DNA of 64,000 nucleotides from CAZEPT01 sp964626965 (GCA_964626965.1 CAZVHB010000005.1:1-64000); one strand, 5' to 3'. Positions 48,423 to 57,381 are shown, counted from the first letter of the stretch. The notes: a model not told the origin generated them from the sequence alone. Numbers and translations are program-made.

Positions 48423-48908
48423 TTAAATTACTGTGGACGCTCCCTCTGCAAACAAGAAAGTTGCCATGTATTTTTCATTATGATCAAAAGACAGCCGAGT
48501 AAAAGGCAATTTCAACTTCTTTTCAAAAATAGAACTTGCTAAATTTCTTATTTCATCTCTCCCTGAATCATAAAAGAATCCATTGGAATTAAACTCAGAA
48601 TCAGTAATATTAAAAGTGAGTGGCTCAAAGTTAAACAAGAAAGAACCCGCTACTGGAATCGAAGTTTTTACAGGCCAGTGAAAAAGTTCAAGAACGAGCT
48701 CCAGGATAGTCGAGTACTGCGGTGTTCTTAATGATAAAAATTCTTTTTCTCTTGCAGTGCACTGAATCAGGAGATTTTTTTCTATTTGTGCAAATACTTT
48801 TTTTCGAGAAATGCTTCTTTCATTTTGGATTTTTTCTATTTCTTCATTTTTTGAAACAAGTTCTTGCATAAATTCTTTGCAGCTGTTAAAGATGGTATTT
48901 TCGGTCAT
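48423..48908 (-). CDS. Hypothetical protein, 161 aa
   Basis: Not recognised. Residues 1-55 form a charged helical region (KNEEIEKIQNERSISRKKVF); the rest is a mixed alpha/beta domain with LELVLELFHWPVKTSIPVAG and RLSFDHNEKYMATFLF. It has no signal or membrane helix. It is read from TTGACA, 17 nt, TATAGT (48943-48971) with an A-rich leader of about 30 nt, in the GGTATAGTNAG promoter class shared with two other orphan genes. Its terminator overlaps the end of the tRNA-derived repeat zone. Confidence 0.55.
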   Translation of the reverse strand: MTENTIFNSCKEFMQELVSKNEEIEKIQNERSISRKKVFAQIEKNLLIQCTAREKEFLSLRTPQYSTILELVLELFHWPVKTSIPVAGSFLFNFEPLTFNITDSEFNSNGFFYDSGRDEIRNLASSIFEKKLKLPFTRLSFDHNEKYMATFLFAEGASTVI

Positions 48909-48942
48909 GATTTTAGATTTTTATGTTAAAAATATTTTCCTA

Positions 48943-48971
48943 ACTATACCCTTTTAGAAATGAAATGTCAA
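48943..48971 (-). promoter_or_regulatory. Promoter of the 161-aa gene
   Basis: Minus strand: TTGACA (48966-48971), 17-nt spacer, TATAGT (48943-48948). Confidence 0.7.
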
Positions 48972-48984
48972 TAATTTCCTTTAT

Positions 48985-50013
48985 TCACACAAAAACTGGT
49001 TCAGGTTCAATGTGAACACCGAACTTCTCAAACACTTCTTTTTGAATATACTCCACGAGCTCAGTAAGCTCTTTTTTTGTTGCTCCACCATTGTTCACAA
49101 GCACGAGTGCGTTTTTATCATATACAGAAAGATTCCCAAAAACTCTCCCCTTCAAACCAAGCGTATCGATAAGCCAACCAGCACCGATTTTAGACTTACC
49201 ATCACCGACATCATGTATCACAGCTTTTGGATACGCTTCTTTAATTTTTTCTGCAACACTTGTTTCTACAATTGGATTTTTAAAAAATGAACCACAAGAA
49301 GCAACATCTCTTGGATCAGGTAATTTCGCCCATCGTATTTCTGTAATTGCATTTCTGATATCCATAAGTGTTGGATTTTGTATTTGTTTCTTTTCAAAAT
49401 ATTCTTTCACACCGGGATAGTTTGGAATCTCTGGTTTTTCGTCGCCCAATTTTTTAAGTTTAAATGTCACCGCTAAAATAATATAGCGGTTTTTTTGTTT
49501 CTTAAAGAGAGAATCACGATATGAAAAATCACAGTCACTTTTTTGCAGTACGACTTCAGTATTTTCTTGTGTGTCATAACACGCAACTTGCACAATAGTC
49601 GTTGCAACTTCTACTCCATAGGCGCCGACATTTTGTACTGGTGTCCCACCTACACTTCCGGGGATAGCAGAGAGCATTTCAAGACCAGAAAAATTATGTT
49701 CAACACAGTACAGAACAAAATCATCCCACACAACTCCAGCACTCACATTAAGCACAACAGATTCAGTATCTTCAGACTCGGTCCAGATACCTGTATTTAC
49801 TATTCTTATTACCACGGCATCTAGAATACCGTCATCAGGAAAGATGACGTTTGAACCACCACCGAGAACGATGTATGGGAGGTTACGCGCGCGAGCGTAA
49901 ACGAGCGCGCTTGGAATATCCTTAGAATTATCTACAGTAATGAGATACGCCACAGTACCACCCATATTAAATGTCGTGTGGCCTTTGATATCAACATGTT
50001 CCTCTATAAGCAT
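48985..50013 (-). CDS. murB: UDP-N-acetylenolpyruvoylglucosamine reductase MurB
   Basis: Second committed step of peptidoglycan synthesis: NADPH/FAD-dependent reduction of the MurA product. 342 residues: TTFNMGGTVAYLITVDNSKD, YIVLGGGSNVIF, LSAIPGSVGGTPVQNVGAYG (FAD domain), then CGSFFKNP with the proton-donor Ser region and a C-terminal Glu in HIEPEPVFV. Its TATACT (50020-50025, minus strand) ends 6 nt before the ATG, so the mRNA is leaderless. It is divergent to murA across a 36-bp spacer. Confidence 0.97.
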   Translation of the reverse strand: MLIEEHVDIKGHTTFNMGGTVAYLITVDNSKDIPSALVYARARNLPYIVLGGGSNVIFPDDGILDAVVIRIVNTGIWTESEDTESVVLNVSAGVVWDDFVLYCVEHNFSGLEMLSAIPGSVGGTPVQNVGAYGVEVATTIVQVACYDTQENTEVVLQKSDCDFSYRDSLFKKQKNRYIILAVTFKLKKLGDEKPEIPNYPGVKEYFEKKQIQNPTLMDIRNAITEIRWAKLPDPRDVASCGSFFKNPIVETSVAEKIKEAYPKAVIHDVGDGKSKIGAGWLIDTLGLKGRVFGNLSVYDKNALVLVNNGGATKKELTELVEYIQKEVFEKFGVHIEPEPVFV

Positions 50014-50049
50014 ATTGCAAGTATAGCATATATGCTATATACTCTACAA
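50014..50049. promoter_or_regulatory. Divergent murB/murA promoter with shared 18-bp palindrome
   Basis: TATAGCATATATGCTATA (50022-50039) is a perfect palindrome. It overlaps the murB -10 (TATACT, 50020-50025, minus) and the murA -10 (TATACT, 50038-50043, plus). TTGCAA at 50015-50020 stands 17 nt before the murA -10. Each -10 is 6 nt from its ATG. A protein bound at the palindrome would block both genes. Confidence 0.8.
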
Positions 50050-51582
50050 ATGAAAACTACAAAAATAGCGAGCCCAAAAACAGACCAGCGCAAAATCGGC
50101 TCTTTTATTAAAAGACTTCGTACAGAAGAAGGCTTTACACAGGCGGATTTTGCAGAGGCTCTGGGCACCACTCAGAGTGCTATCGCCCGCATGGAAACAG
50201 GTAACCAAAACATGACTCTTGAACAACTAGAAAAAATAGGAAGTATCCTCGAGCGAAATGTGATTTCCCTTTCCGAAACAACCGACCTCAAAATAACCGG
50301 CGGACAAAAGCTCAAAGGAAGTATAACAACAAATACTTCAAAAAATGGTGCGATCAACATGCTCGTTGCAACGCTCGTCAATACGGGTAAAACCACACTC
50401 CACAATGTACCAAAAGTTCAAGAAGTATTTCGCTATATAGAACTCCTCGAGAGTATAGGCGTCACTATTGTATGGAAAAGTGACAGCACTCTCGAAGTAA
50501 CTGTTCCTAAAAAATTGAGTATTGAAAAAATTGATGCAGTTGTCGCAAATAAAATCCGCTCATTTACATTTCTTGGTGGATTGATTCATCACTCAGCTCA
50601 CTTTTCATTCCCCCACTCTGGTGGATGTAAAATGGGTGCACGCACCATTGCATCACATAAATTTGGTTTAGAAAAATTCGGAGTCTCTATCACAACAAAA
50701 GATGCTGAGTATATTATCACTCATAAAAAATTACGACCAGCCGAAATTGTCATGTATGAATCTTCTGACACAGGAGCAATCACGCTCCTCATTGCTGCAG
50801 CTCGTATTACTGGCACCACAGTCATTAAATTTGCTCCACCAAATTACCAAGTCCAAGATGTCTGCCACCTTCTCCAAAATATGGGGATTCAAATAGACGG
50901 TATCGGTACGACGACACTCACGGTGCATGGAAAAGAAACGATTAGTGGAAATTTTACAGGATATGTCAGTGAAGACCCAATCGAGAGTATGTTCTTTATA
51001 GCAGCAGCAATCGTCACAGATTCAACTCTCACTGTAGAGCGTGTGCCAATAGAATTTATCGAACTTGAAATGGAAAAACTCTTACAAATGGGACTTAAAT
51101 TTAAAATTTCAGAACCATATCTCGGGAACAATGGTTTTATCAAACTCGTCGACATAACTATCATGCCTTCAAAACTCACATCAGTATCAGAGAAAATCCA
51201 CACGCAACCATTTCCAGGAATTCAAAACGATAACCTCCCCTTCTTTGTGCCTATTTGTTTAAAAGCGGAAGGTAAAACGCTTATTCACGACTGGACTTGG
51301 GAAAACAGAGCCATCTATTTTATGGAACTCAATCACCTAGGCGCAGGACTCACACTTCTCGACCCACATCGCGTACTCATCGATGGCCCACAAAAACTCA
51401 AAGGTGCGCAGATCATCTGTCCACCAGCGCTTCGTCCATCTGCATCCATCCTCATCGCAATGCTCGGGGCAGAAGGTGTTTCAACGCTCCGCAATGTCTA
51501 CTCGATCACTCGAGGATACGAAGATGTCGCAGAACGCCTCAATAGTATCGGTGCAAAAATAGAAGTATTGAAAGGAATCTAG
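50050..51582 (+). CDS. murA: MurA with N-terminal XRE-type helix-turn-helix
   Basis: UDP-GlcNAc enolpyruvyl transferase, first committed step of peptidoglycan synthesis, fused to a DNA-binding domain. Residues about 15-70 (IGSFIKRLRTEEGFTQADFA, GTTQSAIARMETG) are a classic XRE HTH. The MurA domain starts near residue 79; SKNGAINML matches the active-site Lys-Asn, Cys193 in GGCKMGAR is the fosfomycin-target Cys, FPGIQNDNL holds the catalytic Asp and LRPSASILIAM the Arg. So it is probably active. Start 50050 is fixed by TATACT 6 nt upstream. tsaD follows after 1 nt. Confidence 0.95.
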   Translation: MKTTKIASPKTDQRKIGSFIKRLRTEEGFTQADFAEALGTTQSAIARMETGNQNMTLEQLEKIGSILERNVISLSETTDLKITGGQKLKGSITTNTSKNGAINMLVATLVNTGKTTLHNVPKVQEVFRYIELLESIGVTIVWKSDSTLEVTVPKKLSIEKIDAVVANKIRSFTFLGGLIHHSAHFSFPHSGGCKMGARTIASHKFGLEKFGVSITTKDAEYIITHKKLRPAEIVMYESSDTGAITLLIAAARITGTTVIKFAPPNYQVQDVCHLLQNMGIQIDGIGTTTLTVHGKETISGNFTGYVSEDPIESMFFIAAAIVTDSTLTVERVPIEFIELEMEKLLQMGLKFKISEPYLGNNGFIKLVDITIMPSKLTSVSEKIHTQPFPGIQNDNLPFFVPICLKAEGKTLIHDWTWENRAIYFMELNHLGAGLTLLDPHRVLIDGPQKLKGAQIICPPALRPSASILIAMLGAEGVSTLRNVYSITRGYEDVAERLNSIGAKIEVLKGI

Positions 51583-51583
51583 T

Positions 51584-52774
51584 ATGAGAATCTTATCTAT
51601 CGAATCATCATGCGACGATACATCCATCGCATTCATAGAAGTAAATGAAGTGACACAAGTTGTGACGATACTTTCACACATCACGTCTTCACAAGCAGAC
51701 CTACACACACAGTACGGTGGAGTATTTCCAATGATCGCAAAGCGTGAGCATGCAAAAAATATTGTCCCGCTTTTAAAACAAGTGTTAATTGAAAGTAATG
51801 GATACACAGAAACACCACAAAGTATTAATGAAAAATTGATCACCGATATTCCAATGATCGACGTTGGTATGGCGCAAGACCTCTGTAACTTTTTGCAAAA
51901 TACTGAAATACCAAAAATAGACTACATCTGCGTTACGTACGGACCAGGACTTGAAATGTCACTCTGGGTTGGGGTCAATTTCGCGACGGCACTTTCAAAC
52001 GTATGGAATCTTCCACTCATTCCCGTCAATCACATGGAAGGTCATATTTACTCTATTTCAGCGAATGGACAAAAAGAATTCCCCCTACACCAATTCACCT
52101 ATCCATATCTCTCGCTTCTCATCTCTGGAGGTCATACACAGCTTGTTTTGGCACCAAATAAAGACGAATACAAGATCATTGGAAATACCAAAGACGATGC
52201 AGTTGGTGAGGCTTTTGATAAAGTCGCTCGTATGATTGACCTTCCTTACCCAGGAGGTCCAGCTATTTCAAAAATTGCGAAAATTGCTCGCGAACAAGGA
52301 CTCACTTCTTGGGTCACCCTTCCCCGCCCAATGATGCATAGCAATGATATGGACTTTTCTTTCTCTGGGATCAAAACAGCAGTTATGTACGCACTAGAAA
52401 AAAAGGTGGCAGAAAGTGGACCACTTACTGAACAAGATAAAATGGTACTCGCCATGGAATTTGAAAATGCCGTCACCGAAGTGATTGTAAAAAAATTATT
52501 TAAAGCAGTTGACGAATACCAAATAGAAGAAATCTCTGTCGCTGGTGGAGTGGCTGCAAATACATACATTCAAGAACAAATAAAAAAACATATTGAAAAA
52601 GAGGGATATGGTGTTCGTGTGTTTTTCCCTGACCGAAGTGTCACTGGAGATAATGCGCTCATGATCGCTCTTGTTGGGTATAAAAATATCAAAGAAATAA
52701 TTTCGGGAAATAAAAAAAGCCCCGTCAGCATAAAAGCAAACGGGAACTTGGCTTTGTCGTTGGGTGACAAATAA
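51584..52774 (+). CDS. tsaD: tRNA N6-threonylcarbamoyladenosine synthase subunit TsaD
   Basis: Transfers threonylcarbamoyl to A37 of ANN-decoding tRNAs together with TsaB and TsaE. 396 residues: ILSIESSCDDTSIAFIEV at the start, VNHMEGHIYS with the metal-binding His pair (HxxxH), LLISGGHTQLVL, GEAFDKVARMIDLPYPGGP and VAGGVAANTYI. It is about 55 residues longer than the E. coli protein, with the extra length near residues 60-100 (ESNGYTETPQSINEKLITDI). It is separated from murA by 1 nt, so both are probably co-regulated from the murA promoter. Confidence 0.96.
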   Translation: MRILSIESSCDDTSIAFIEVNEVTQVVTILSHITSSQADLHTQYGGVFPMIAKREHAKNIVPLLKQVLIESNGYTETPQSINEKLITDIPMIDVGMAQDLCNFLQNTEIPKIDYICVTYGPGLEMSLWVGVNFATALSNVWNLPLIPVNHMEGHIYSISANGQKEFPLHQFTYPYLSLLISGGHTQLVLAPNKDEYKIIGNTKDDAVGEAFDKVARMIDLPYPGGPAISKIAKIAREQGLTSWVTLPRPMMHSNDMDFSFSGIKTAVMYALEKKVAESGPLTEQDKMVLAMEFENAVTEVIVKKLFKAVDEYQIEEISVAGGVAANTYIQEQIKKHIEKEGYGVRVFFPDRSVTGDNALMIALVGYKNIKEIISGNKKSPVSIKANGNLALSLGDK

Positions 52775-52776
52775 TT

Positions 52777-53364
52777 TTAAGCCACTAATTGTGGTAATTT
52801 TGTGAATTTAAACTGCACTTCTTCGGCCGTATGGATAAACAGGCTCTTAAACATCTCACTCATGCAGACATGAGTATCGCCCGACAGAATATCCATTATA
52901 GGAACCCAAATAAAGTCGTAAAGAGCTGCGCCGGTTCTTTGGGAATGAAGTAATGAATGGATCATTCCTTTATTTTTAATTTCCAGAATATAGGCAGTAA
53001 CCCATTTCTCCCCTTTTCCATCCACATGATGAAATTTTACAGGCTTCGGATTTAAATAAAAATTCTCCTTCAATACTCTTTTAGAAAATTTTTCTTCTGG
53101 AAAGTAATTATCTAAAATATGTTGAAGTCTCTCTTGTTCTGAGTTAAATGATTTAGAGCAAGAAAATGGGTCCATTTGACCAAGCATTTTATGTTGGGAT
53201 TTGGATTTTAGTAATAAAGTTTCATTACCACATAAGACAATCAGTGAAAAAGTATTTTTTGTCATGTTCTTTGGTTTTTGTTTTGGAAAAAAATTATTTA
53301 TCGTGGGCTGGTTTAATATTGTCCGGCCGAGTAATGTAAACTGAAATGGTGGTCCGTGTGGCAT
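52777..53364 (-). CDS. Hypothetical protein, possibly degenerate Nudix-like
   Basis: 195 residues. The region from NTFSLIVLCGNETLLLKSKS to WVTAYILEIKNKG looks like an alpha/beta fold such as a Nudix domain (a strand pair, a helix region, then FIWVPIMDIL), but the Nudix box GX5EX7REUXEEXGU is not present, so catalysis of that kind is not expected. An alternative start at 53265 (MTKNTFSL) would remove a Pro-rich 33-residue leader. It converges on tsaD with only 2 nt between the stop codons. Function unknown. Confidence 0.5.
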   Translation of the reverse strand: MPHGPPFQFTLLGRTILNQPTINNFFPKQKPKNMTKNTFSLIVLCGNETLLLKSKSQHKMLGQMDPFSCSKSFNSEQERLQHILDNYFPEEKFSKRVLKENFYLNPKPVKFHHVDGKGEKWVTAYILEIKNKGMIHSLLHSQRTGAALYDFIWVPIMDILSGDTHVCMSEMFKSLFIHTAEEVQFKFTKLPQLVA

Positions 53365-53479
53365 AGGAATATTTTTAAGGGTTTAAATTAAATTCCTCAT
53401 AAATATAGTACAAATGAATATTTAACACAAGCCCCCAACATCTGTCCTTTATTGAAATTTCTGCTATAATTTACCCAAT

Positions 53480-55717
53480 ATGGAAGAGACCAAAAAACAC
53501 AAAGATATTCCCGAAAAATTCCTCAGTCCATATAACCCAACCGAGACTGAGAAGCGAATAAACGCCCTCTGGGAAGAGAGCGGTTTTTATAATCCTGATG
53601 TCTGTATAGAGCGTGGAGTCACAAAATCTGATGCACAACCTTTTACTATTATTATGCCACCACCAAATGTGACTGGAGTTCTTCATATGGGTCATGCTCT
53701 CATGATTACACTCGAAGATATCATGATTCGCTACAAACGCATGCAAGGCTTTCGAACACTCTGGCTCCCTGGTACAGACCATGCTGCTATTGCAACACAA
53801 TCAAAAGTAGAAAAAGAAATTCAAAAGAAAGAAGGAAAATCTCGCCATGACCTCGGGCGAGAAGAATTACTGAATCGCATCAATCTCTTTGCAAAAGAAA
53901 GTCATGACACAATTGTCTCTCAAATAAAAATAATGGGGGCTTCTTGCGACTGGTCACGTGAAGCATTTACACTTGATGAAAAAAGAAACCACTCTGTGAA
54001 CACCATGTTCAAAAAAATGTACGATGACGGACTTATCTATCGCGGACACCGCATCGTCAACTGGGATCCAAAAGGTCAAACGACTATTGCTGATGATGAA
54101 ATTGTGTACGAGGAACGCAAAGCAAAAATGTATACGTTCAAATACAGTAAAGACTTCCCTATTTCCATCTCAACAACACGTCCTGAAACAAAAGTAGGAG
54201 ACGTGGCAGTTGCAGTACACCCAGAAGACCCTCGCTACAGTGAATACGTTGGTAAAACATACGAAATCGCAGATTTTTGCGGAGTACCACTTTCTATTAC
54301 TATTATCGCTGACACAGCCGTAGAAAAAGATTTTGGAACAGGTGCACTTGGAGTCACACCAGCACACTCTATGACTGACTGGGAAATAGCAGACAGACAC
54401 AATCTCTCTCGCCCACAAGTCATCAATGAATACGCAAAAATGATGATCGGTGACGAACGTCTCATAGGAAAGAAAACAACCGACGCAAAAGAAACAATCG
54501 TAGAATGGCTTCGAAGTGAGGGACTCTTGGAAAATGAAATTGAAATATCCCAAAATGTCAGTACCGCCGAGCGAACTGGTGGTATCGTAGAACCACTTCC
54601 AAAACTCCAGTGGTTTATCGATGTCAATAAGAAATTTACACTTCCCCACTCAACGATACAAGGCATCCCCAACGGTGCTGAGACAACACTCAAAGAAATC
54701 ATGCGAAAATCTGTTGAAGGAAATCAGATCACAGTCATACCTGACTATTTTTCAAAAACATATTTCAATTGGATAGACAATCTGCGTGACTGGTGTATCA
54801 GTAGACAAATCTGGTACGGACACCGTGTCCCAGTGTGGTACAGAGACACTGGGACCTATTGCGGTACTACAAAACCAGAGGGTGACGGATGGATCCAAGA
54901 CGAAGACACACTCGACACATGGTTCTCTTCTGGTATGTGGACTTTTTCTACACTCGGCTGGCCAGAAAAAACAGAAGATCTTAAGATATATCATCCGACA
55001 AATGTACTGGAAACAGGATACGAAATCATTTTCTTTTGGGTTGCCCGCATGATCATGATGTCAGGATACGCACTCGGTGAAGTTCCTTTTGATACAGTCT
55101 ATTTCCACGGAACAGTTCGAGATGGACAAGGAAGAAAAATGTCAAAATCACTCGGAAATGGTATTGACCCTCTCGAAGTCGCCGAGAAATTTGGAGCAGA
55201 TGCAGGACGTATGGCACTTATCATAGGAACAGCTCCAGGAACAGATAGTAAGATCGATGAAAATAAAATCAAAGGATACAAAAATTTTGCAAATAAGATC
55301 TGGAATATCACACGATTTACCCTCAGTAGTATTCCTGATGATTTTGATACCAAAAACCCAGCAACACATATCACGAGTGAAGTAGACGAAGTCTACATTC
55401 AAGAACTCAATACTCTGATTCAAGAAATAACTAAGGAGATGAACGACTACAAATTCCACATTGTGTCAGAAAAAATCTACAACTACATCTGGCATACATT
55501 TGCTGATAAGATAGTTGAAGATGTGAAGACACGCTTGCAAGGTACCGATGAAAAAGACATTCTCTCTGCGCAATACACCACATACTATATTCTTGAAAAC
55601 TGCTTAAAATTATTACATCCATTCATGCCTTTTGTTACAGAAGAAATCTGGGGACTACTACCGAATACCGAAAGTAAGAACTTACTCATGGTAACCGAGT
55701 GGCCAAAAAATGGATAA
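53480..55717 (+). CDS. valS: Valyl-tRNA synthetase, short form
   Basis: 745 residues (usual 870-950). HMGH motif at 69-72 in PPPNVTGVLHMGHAL; editing domain with STTRPETKVGD; RDWCISRQIWYGHRVPVWY; KMSKS at about 553 in GRKMSKSLGNGIDPLEV; then the anticodon-binding helical domain. The C-terminal coiled coil that grips the tRNA elbow is missing. An extended -10 (TGCTATAAT, box at 53465-53470) lies 9 nt before the ATG. It charges the tRNA-Val encoded at 47242. It overlaps the downstream protease gene by 8 bp. Confidence 0.97.
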   Translation: MEETKKHKDIPEKFLSPYNPTETEKRINALWEESGFYNPDVCIERGVTKSDAQPFTIIMPPPNVTGVLHMGHALMITLEDIMIRYKRMQGFRTLWLPGTDHAAIATQSKVEKEIQKKEGKSRHDLGREELLNRINLFAKESHDTIVSQIKIMGASCDWSREAFTLDEKRNHSVNTMFKKMYDDGLIYRGHRIVNWDPKGQTTIADDEIVYEERKAKMYTFKYSKDFPISISTTRPETKVGDVAVAVHPEDPRYSEYVGKTYEIADFCGVPLSITIIADTAVEKDFGTGALGVTPAHSMTDWEIADRHNLSRPQVINEYAKMMIGDERLIGKKTTDAKETIVEWLRSEGLLENEIEISQNVSTAERTGGIVEPLPKLQWFIDVNKKFTLPHSTIQGIPNGAETTLKEIMRKSVEGNQITVIPDYFSKTYFNWIDNLRDWCISRQIWYGHRVPVWYRDTGTYCGTTKPEGDGWIQDEDTLDTWFSSGMWTFSTLGWPEKTEDLKIYHPTNVLETGYEIIFFWVARMIMMSGYALGEVPFDTVYFHGTVRDGQGRKMSKSLGNGIDPLEVAEKFGADAGRMALIIGTAPGTDSKIDENKIKGYKNFANKIWNITRFTLSSIPDDFDTKNPATHITSEVDEVYIQELNTLIQEITKEMNDYKFHIVSEKIYNYIWHTFADKIVEDVKTRLQGTDEKDILSAQYTTYYILENCLKLLHPFMPFVTEEIWGLLPNTESKNLLMVTEWPKNG

Positions 55718-56456
55718 ATCACTTTTAGGAAATACAAGTCTCTTTGACTCAATCAGTACGTTTGTGAAAGCATTTTTCGTCGGGACTATTCCCTCTCTTA
55801 TTTGGCTTATGTTTTGGCTTGGTGAAGACAGAGAGAAACCTGAACCACGCAAACTTATTCTCGTTACATTTATTGCCGGAATGCTTGGAGTAATACTCGT
55901 ACTTCCACTTCAAAAAATGGCAGGGGGTCTCATTATTCCTCAAAACATACTCGTTATTGTTTGGGCATTCATTGAAGAAGCAATGAAACTGGCGCTTGTA
56001 CTTCTTATTATTCGACCAACACTTGAAATCAACCAACCAGTAGACTATGCAATCTACCTCATCGTTGCAGGGCTCGGTTTTGCAGCACTAGAAAACACAC
56101 TCTATATACTCAAGCCACTACTTCTTCGAGATGGAACAGTTATTTTCCTCACAGGAAATCTGAGGTTTATGGGCTCAACACTCCTGCATGCTACAGCATC
56201 AAGTCTTGTAGGAATTGTTATTGGTCTCGCCTTCTTTCAAAATCGTACAGTCAAGTATATGAGCACGCTCTTTGGTTTAGGTATCGCAACTTTGTTGCAT
56301 AGTACCTTTAATTTTTTTATAATGAAGGGAGAAGGAAAAACCACATTACAAATTTTTATTTTCCTATGGGTTATTACTACTATTGTCATTCTTTTGTTTG
56401 AAAAGCTTAGACGTATGGGTGGTGAATATGAACCAATAGAAGAAGAGTATTCATAA
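55710..56456 (+). CDS. PrsW-family intramembrane metalloprotease
   Basis: 248 residues and about eight membrane helices. Family motifs are visible: FIEEAMKLALV (EExxK), FAALENTLYIL (ExxxY), LLHATASSLVGI and LLHSTFNFFIM (zinc-ligand His). PrsW cleaves an anti-sigma factor in Bacillus; here the substrate is unknown, and with RseP (31214) the cell has two intramembrane proteases in this window. It overlaps the valS stop by 8 bp, so translation is coupled, and precedes the Hsp20 gene by 2 nt. Confidence 0.9.
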   Translation: MDKSLLGNTSLFDSISTFVKAFFVGTIPSLIWLMFWLGEDREKPEPRKLILVTFIAGMLGVILVLPLQKMAGGLIIPQNILVIVWAFIEEAMKLALVLLIIRPTLEINQPVDYAIYLIVAGLGFAALENTLYILKPLLLRDGTVIFLTGNLRFMGSTLLHATASSLVGIVIGLAFFQNRTVKYMSTLFGLGIATLLHSTFNFFIMKGEGKTTLQIFIFLWVITTIVILLFEKLRRMGGEYEPIEEEYS

Positions 56457-56458
56457 AT

Positions 56459-56968
56459 ATGCAACAAAAGAGATCATTGTTCCAAAAAATAAAGAGAGTG
56501 TTTCATCTTGAAGATGAATTTCTTGATGATGAGGAAGACGAAATAGAAGAACTCCAAATAAAAACTCCCGCATATTTAAAAAAAATTCAAATCGAAGAGG
56601 ATGAAGACCGAGATGATTGGAGACAAGAAGAAGATGTGTGTGGTGAACTTGCTGTCGATGTGTATGATCATGTTGACTGTATCATGATTCAATCAATGGT
56701 CGCAGGTGTTAAACCAGAAAGTCTCGAGATCACCATCGGTCGAGATATTGTGATCATTAAAGGGAAAAGAGATGACACACGAAAGATAAATGATGATAAA
56801 TTTTTTACAAAAGAACTCTATTGGGGGTCATTCGCACGAACTATTATCCTTTCTCAAGAAATTGACCCAGACCTCGCCGAAGCTTCAGAGAAATTTGGAC
56901 TCTTAACTCTCAAGCTTCCAAAAATAGATCGAGATAAGCGTTCAACGATTAAAGTGAAATCTATTTAG
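56459..56968 (+). CDS. Hsp20/alpha-crystallin small heat-shock protein
   Basis: 169 residues. A basic start and a very acidic segment (about 18-40, EDEFLDDEEDEIEELQ) are followed by the alpha-crystallin domain: GELAVDVYDHVDCIMIQSMV, AGVKPESLEITIGRDIVIIK, YWGSFARTIILSQEID and GLLTLKLPKI. The usual C-terminal I-x-I motif is not clear (the end is TIKVKSI). It is an ATP-independent holdase. It is the third gene of the valS-protease-hsp20 run and closes with a perfect terminator. Confidence 0.92.
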   Translation: MQQKRSLFQKIKRVFHLEDEFLDDEEDEIEELQIKTPAYLKKIQIEEDEDRDDWRQEEDVCGELAVDVYDHVDCIMIQSMVAGVKPESLEITIGRDIVIIKGKRDDTRKINDDKFFTKELYWGSFARTIILSQEIDPDLAEASEKFGLLTLKLPKIDRDKRSTIKVKSI

Positions 56969-56990
56969 TTAGTAGATAGTAGAAAGTAGA

Positions 56991-57026
56991 AAAAACAGCA
57001 GGACACCAAAGGTGTCCTGCTGTTTT
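56991..57026 (+). terminator. hsp20 terminator
   Basis: A perfect 15-bp stem with a CAGCAGGACACC arm, AAA loop and T4 tail. Confidence 0.85.
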
Positions 57027-57052
57027 AAGATTCATAATTTAGCATTATTTTC

Positions 57053-57240
57053 TGGTGCTTGGGCGTAGGCTCGGCCACTACGTCGCCAGGTGGTTTTCGA
57101 TTACGTCGGACAAAGTCCTCCTCATAACGAAAACCCTTTCGAGCCTGGTCGTAAGTAAAACTGTTTACTTACTCCCCAAACACAAAATAAAAAACCTTAT
57201 TCAGGCTTTTATTTTTGTGCTTGAGGGCAGGCTCGAACTG
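57053..57240. repeat. tRNA-Phe 3'-end copies, including an inverted copy split by a hairpin
   Basis: GTGCTTGGGCGTAGGCTCG (57054) and GTGCTTGAGGGCAGGCTCGA (from 57217) are direct copies of the plus-strand image of the tRNA-Phe 3' end. Between them TTTCGAGCCTG, a hairpin GTAAGTAAA/TTTACTTAC, then CCCCAAACAC form an inverted copy interrupted at the T-stem/acceptor boundary. No protein frame is supported. Confidence 0.7.
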
Positions 57241-57251
57241 AGCCTCATCCT

Positions 57252-57322
57252 TCTTACAGAAGCTGTACACCTTTTGGATAGTTTATTTCGAAGACTCATA
57301 AACATATCTCAAAAGGTCTTGC
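57252..57322. repeat. Element C, intergenic copy
   Basis: CTTACAGAAGCTGTACACCT to AAAAGGTCTTGCG, 71 bp, matches the element nested in the priA-like gene at 35813-35884. The arms CCTTTTG and CAAAAGG pair. Confidence 0.75.
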
Positions 57323-57363
57323 GAAAGCTCCAAGTATTCGCTTTCTCACCTCTTCACGGGAGA

Positions 57364-57381
57364 CGCTCCCCTGAAGAGGGA
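57364..57381 (+). repeat. 18-bp inverted copy of the tRNA-Phe anticodon arm
   Basis: CGCTCCCCTGAAGAGGGA is the exact reverse complement of plus-strand 57447-57464, i.e. the anticodon stem-loop in sense orientation on the opposite strand to the gene. Confidence 0.8.

Noticed and set aside
54170..54702. Two frames of about 155-159 codons opposite valS
   Set aside because: Lie wholly within valS on the complementary strand; no conserved motif.
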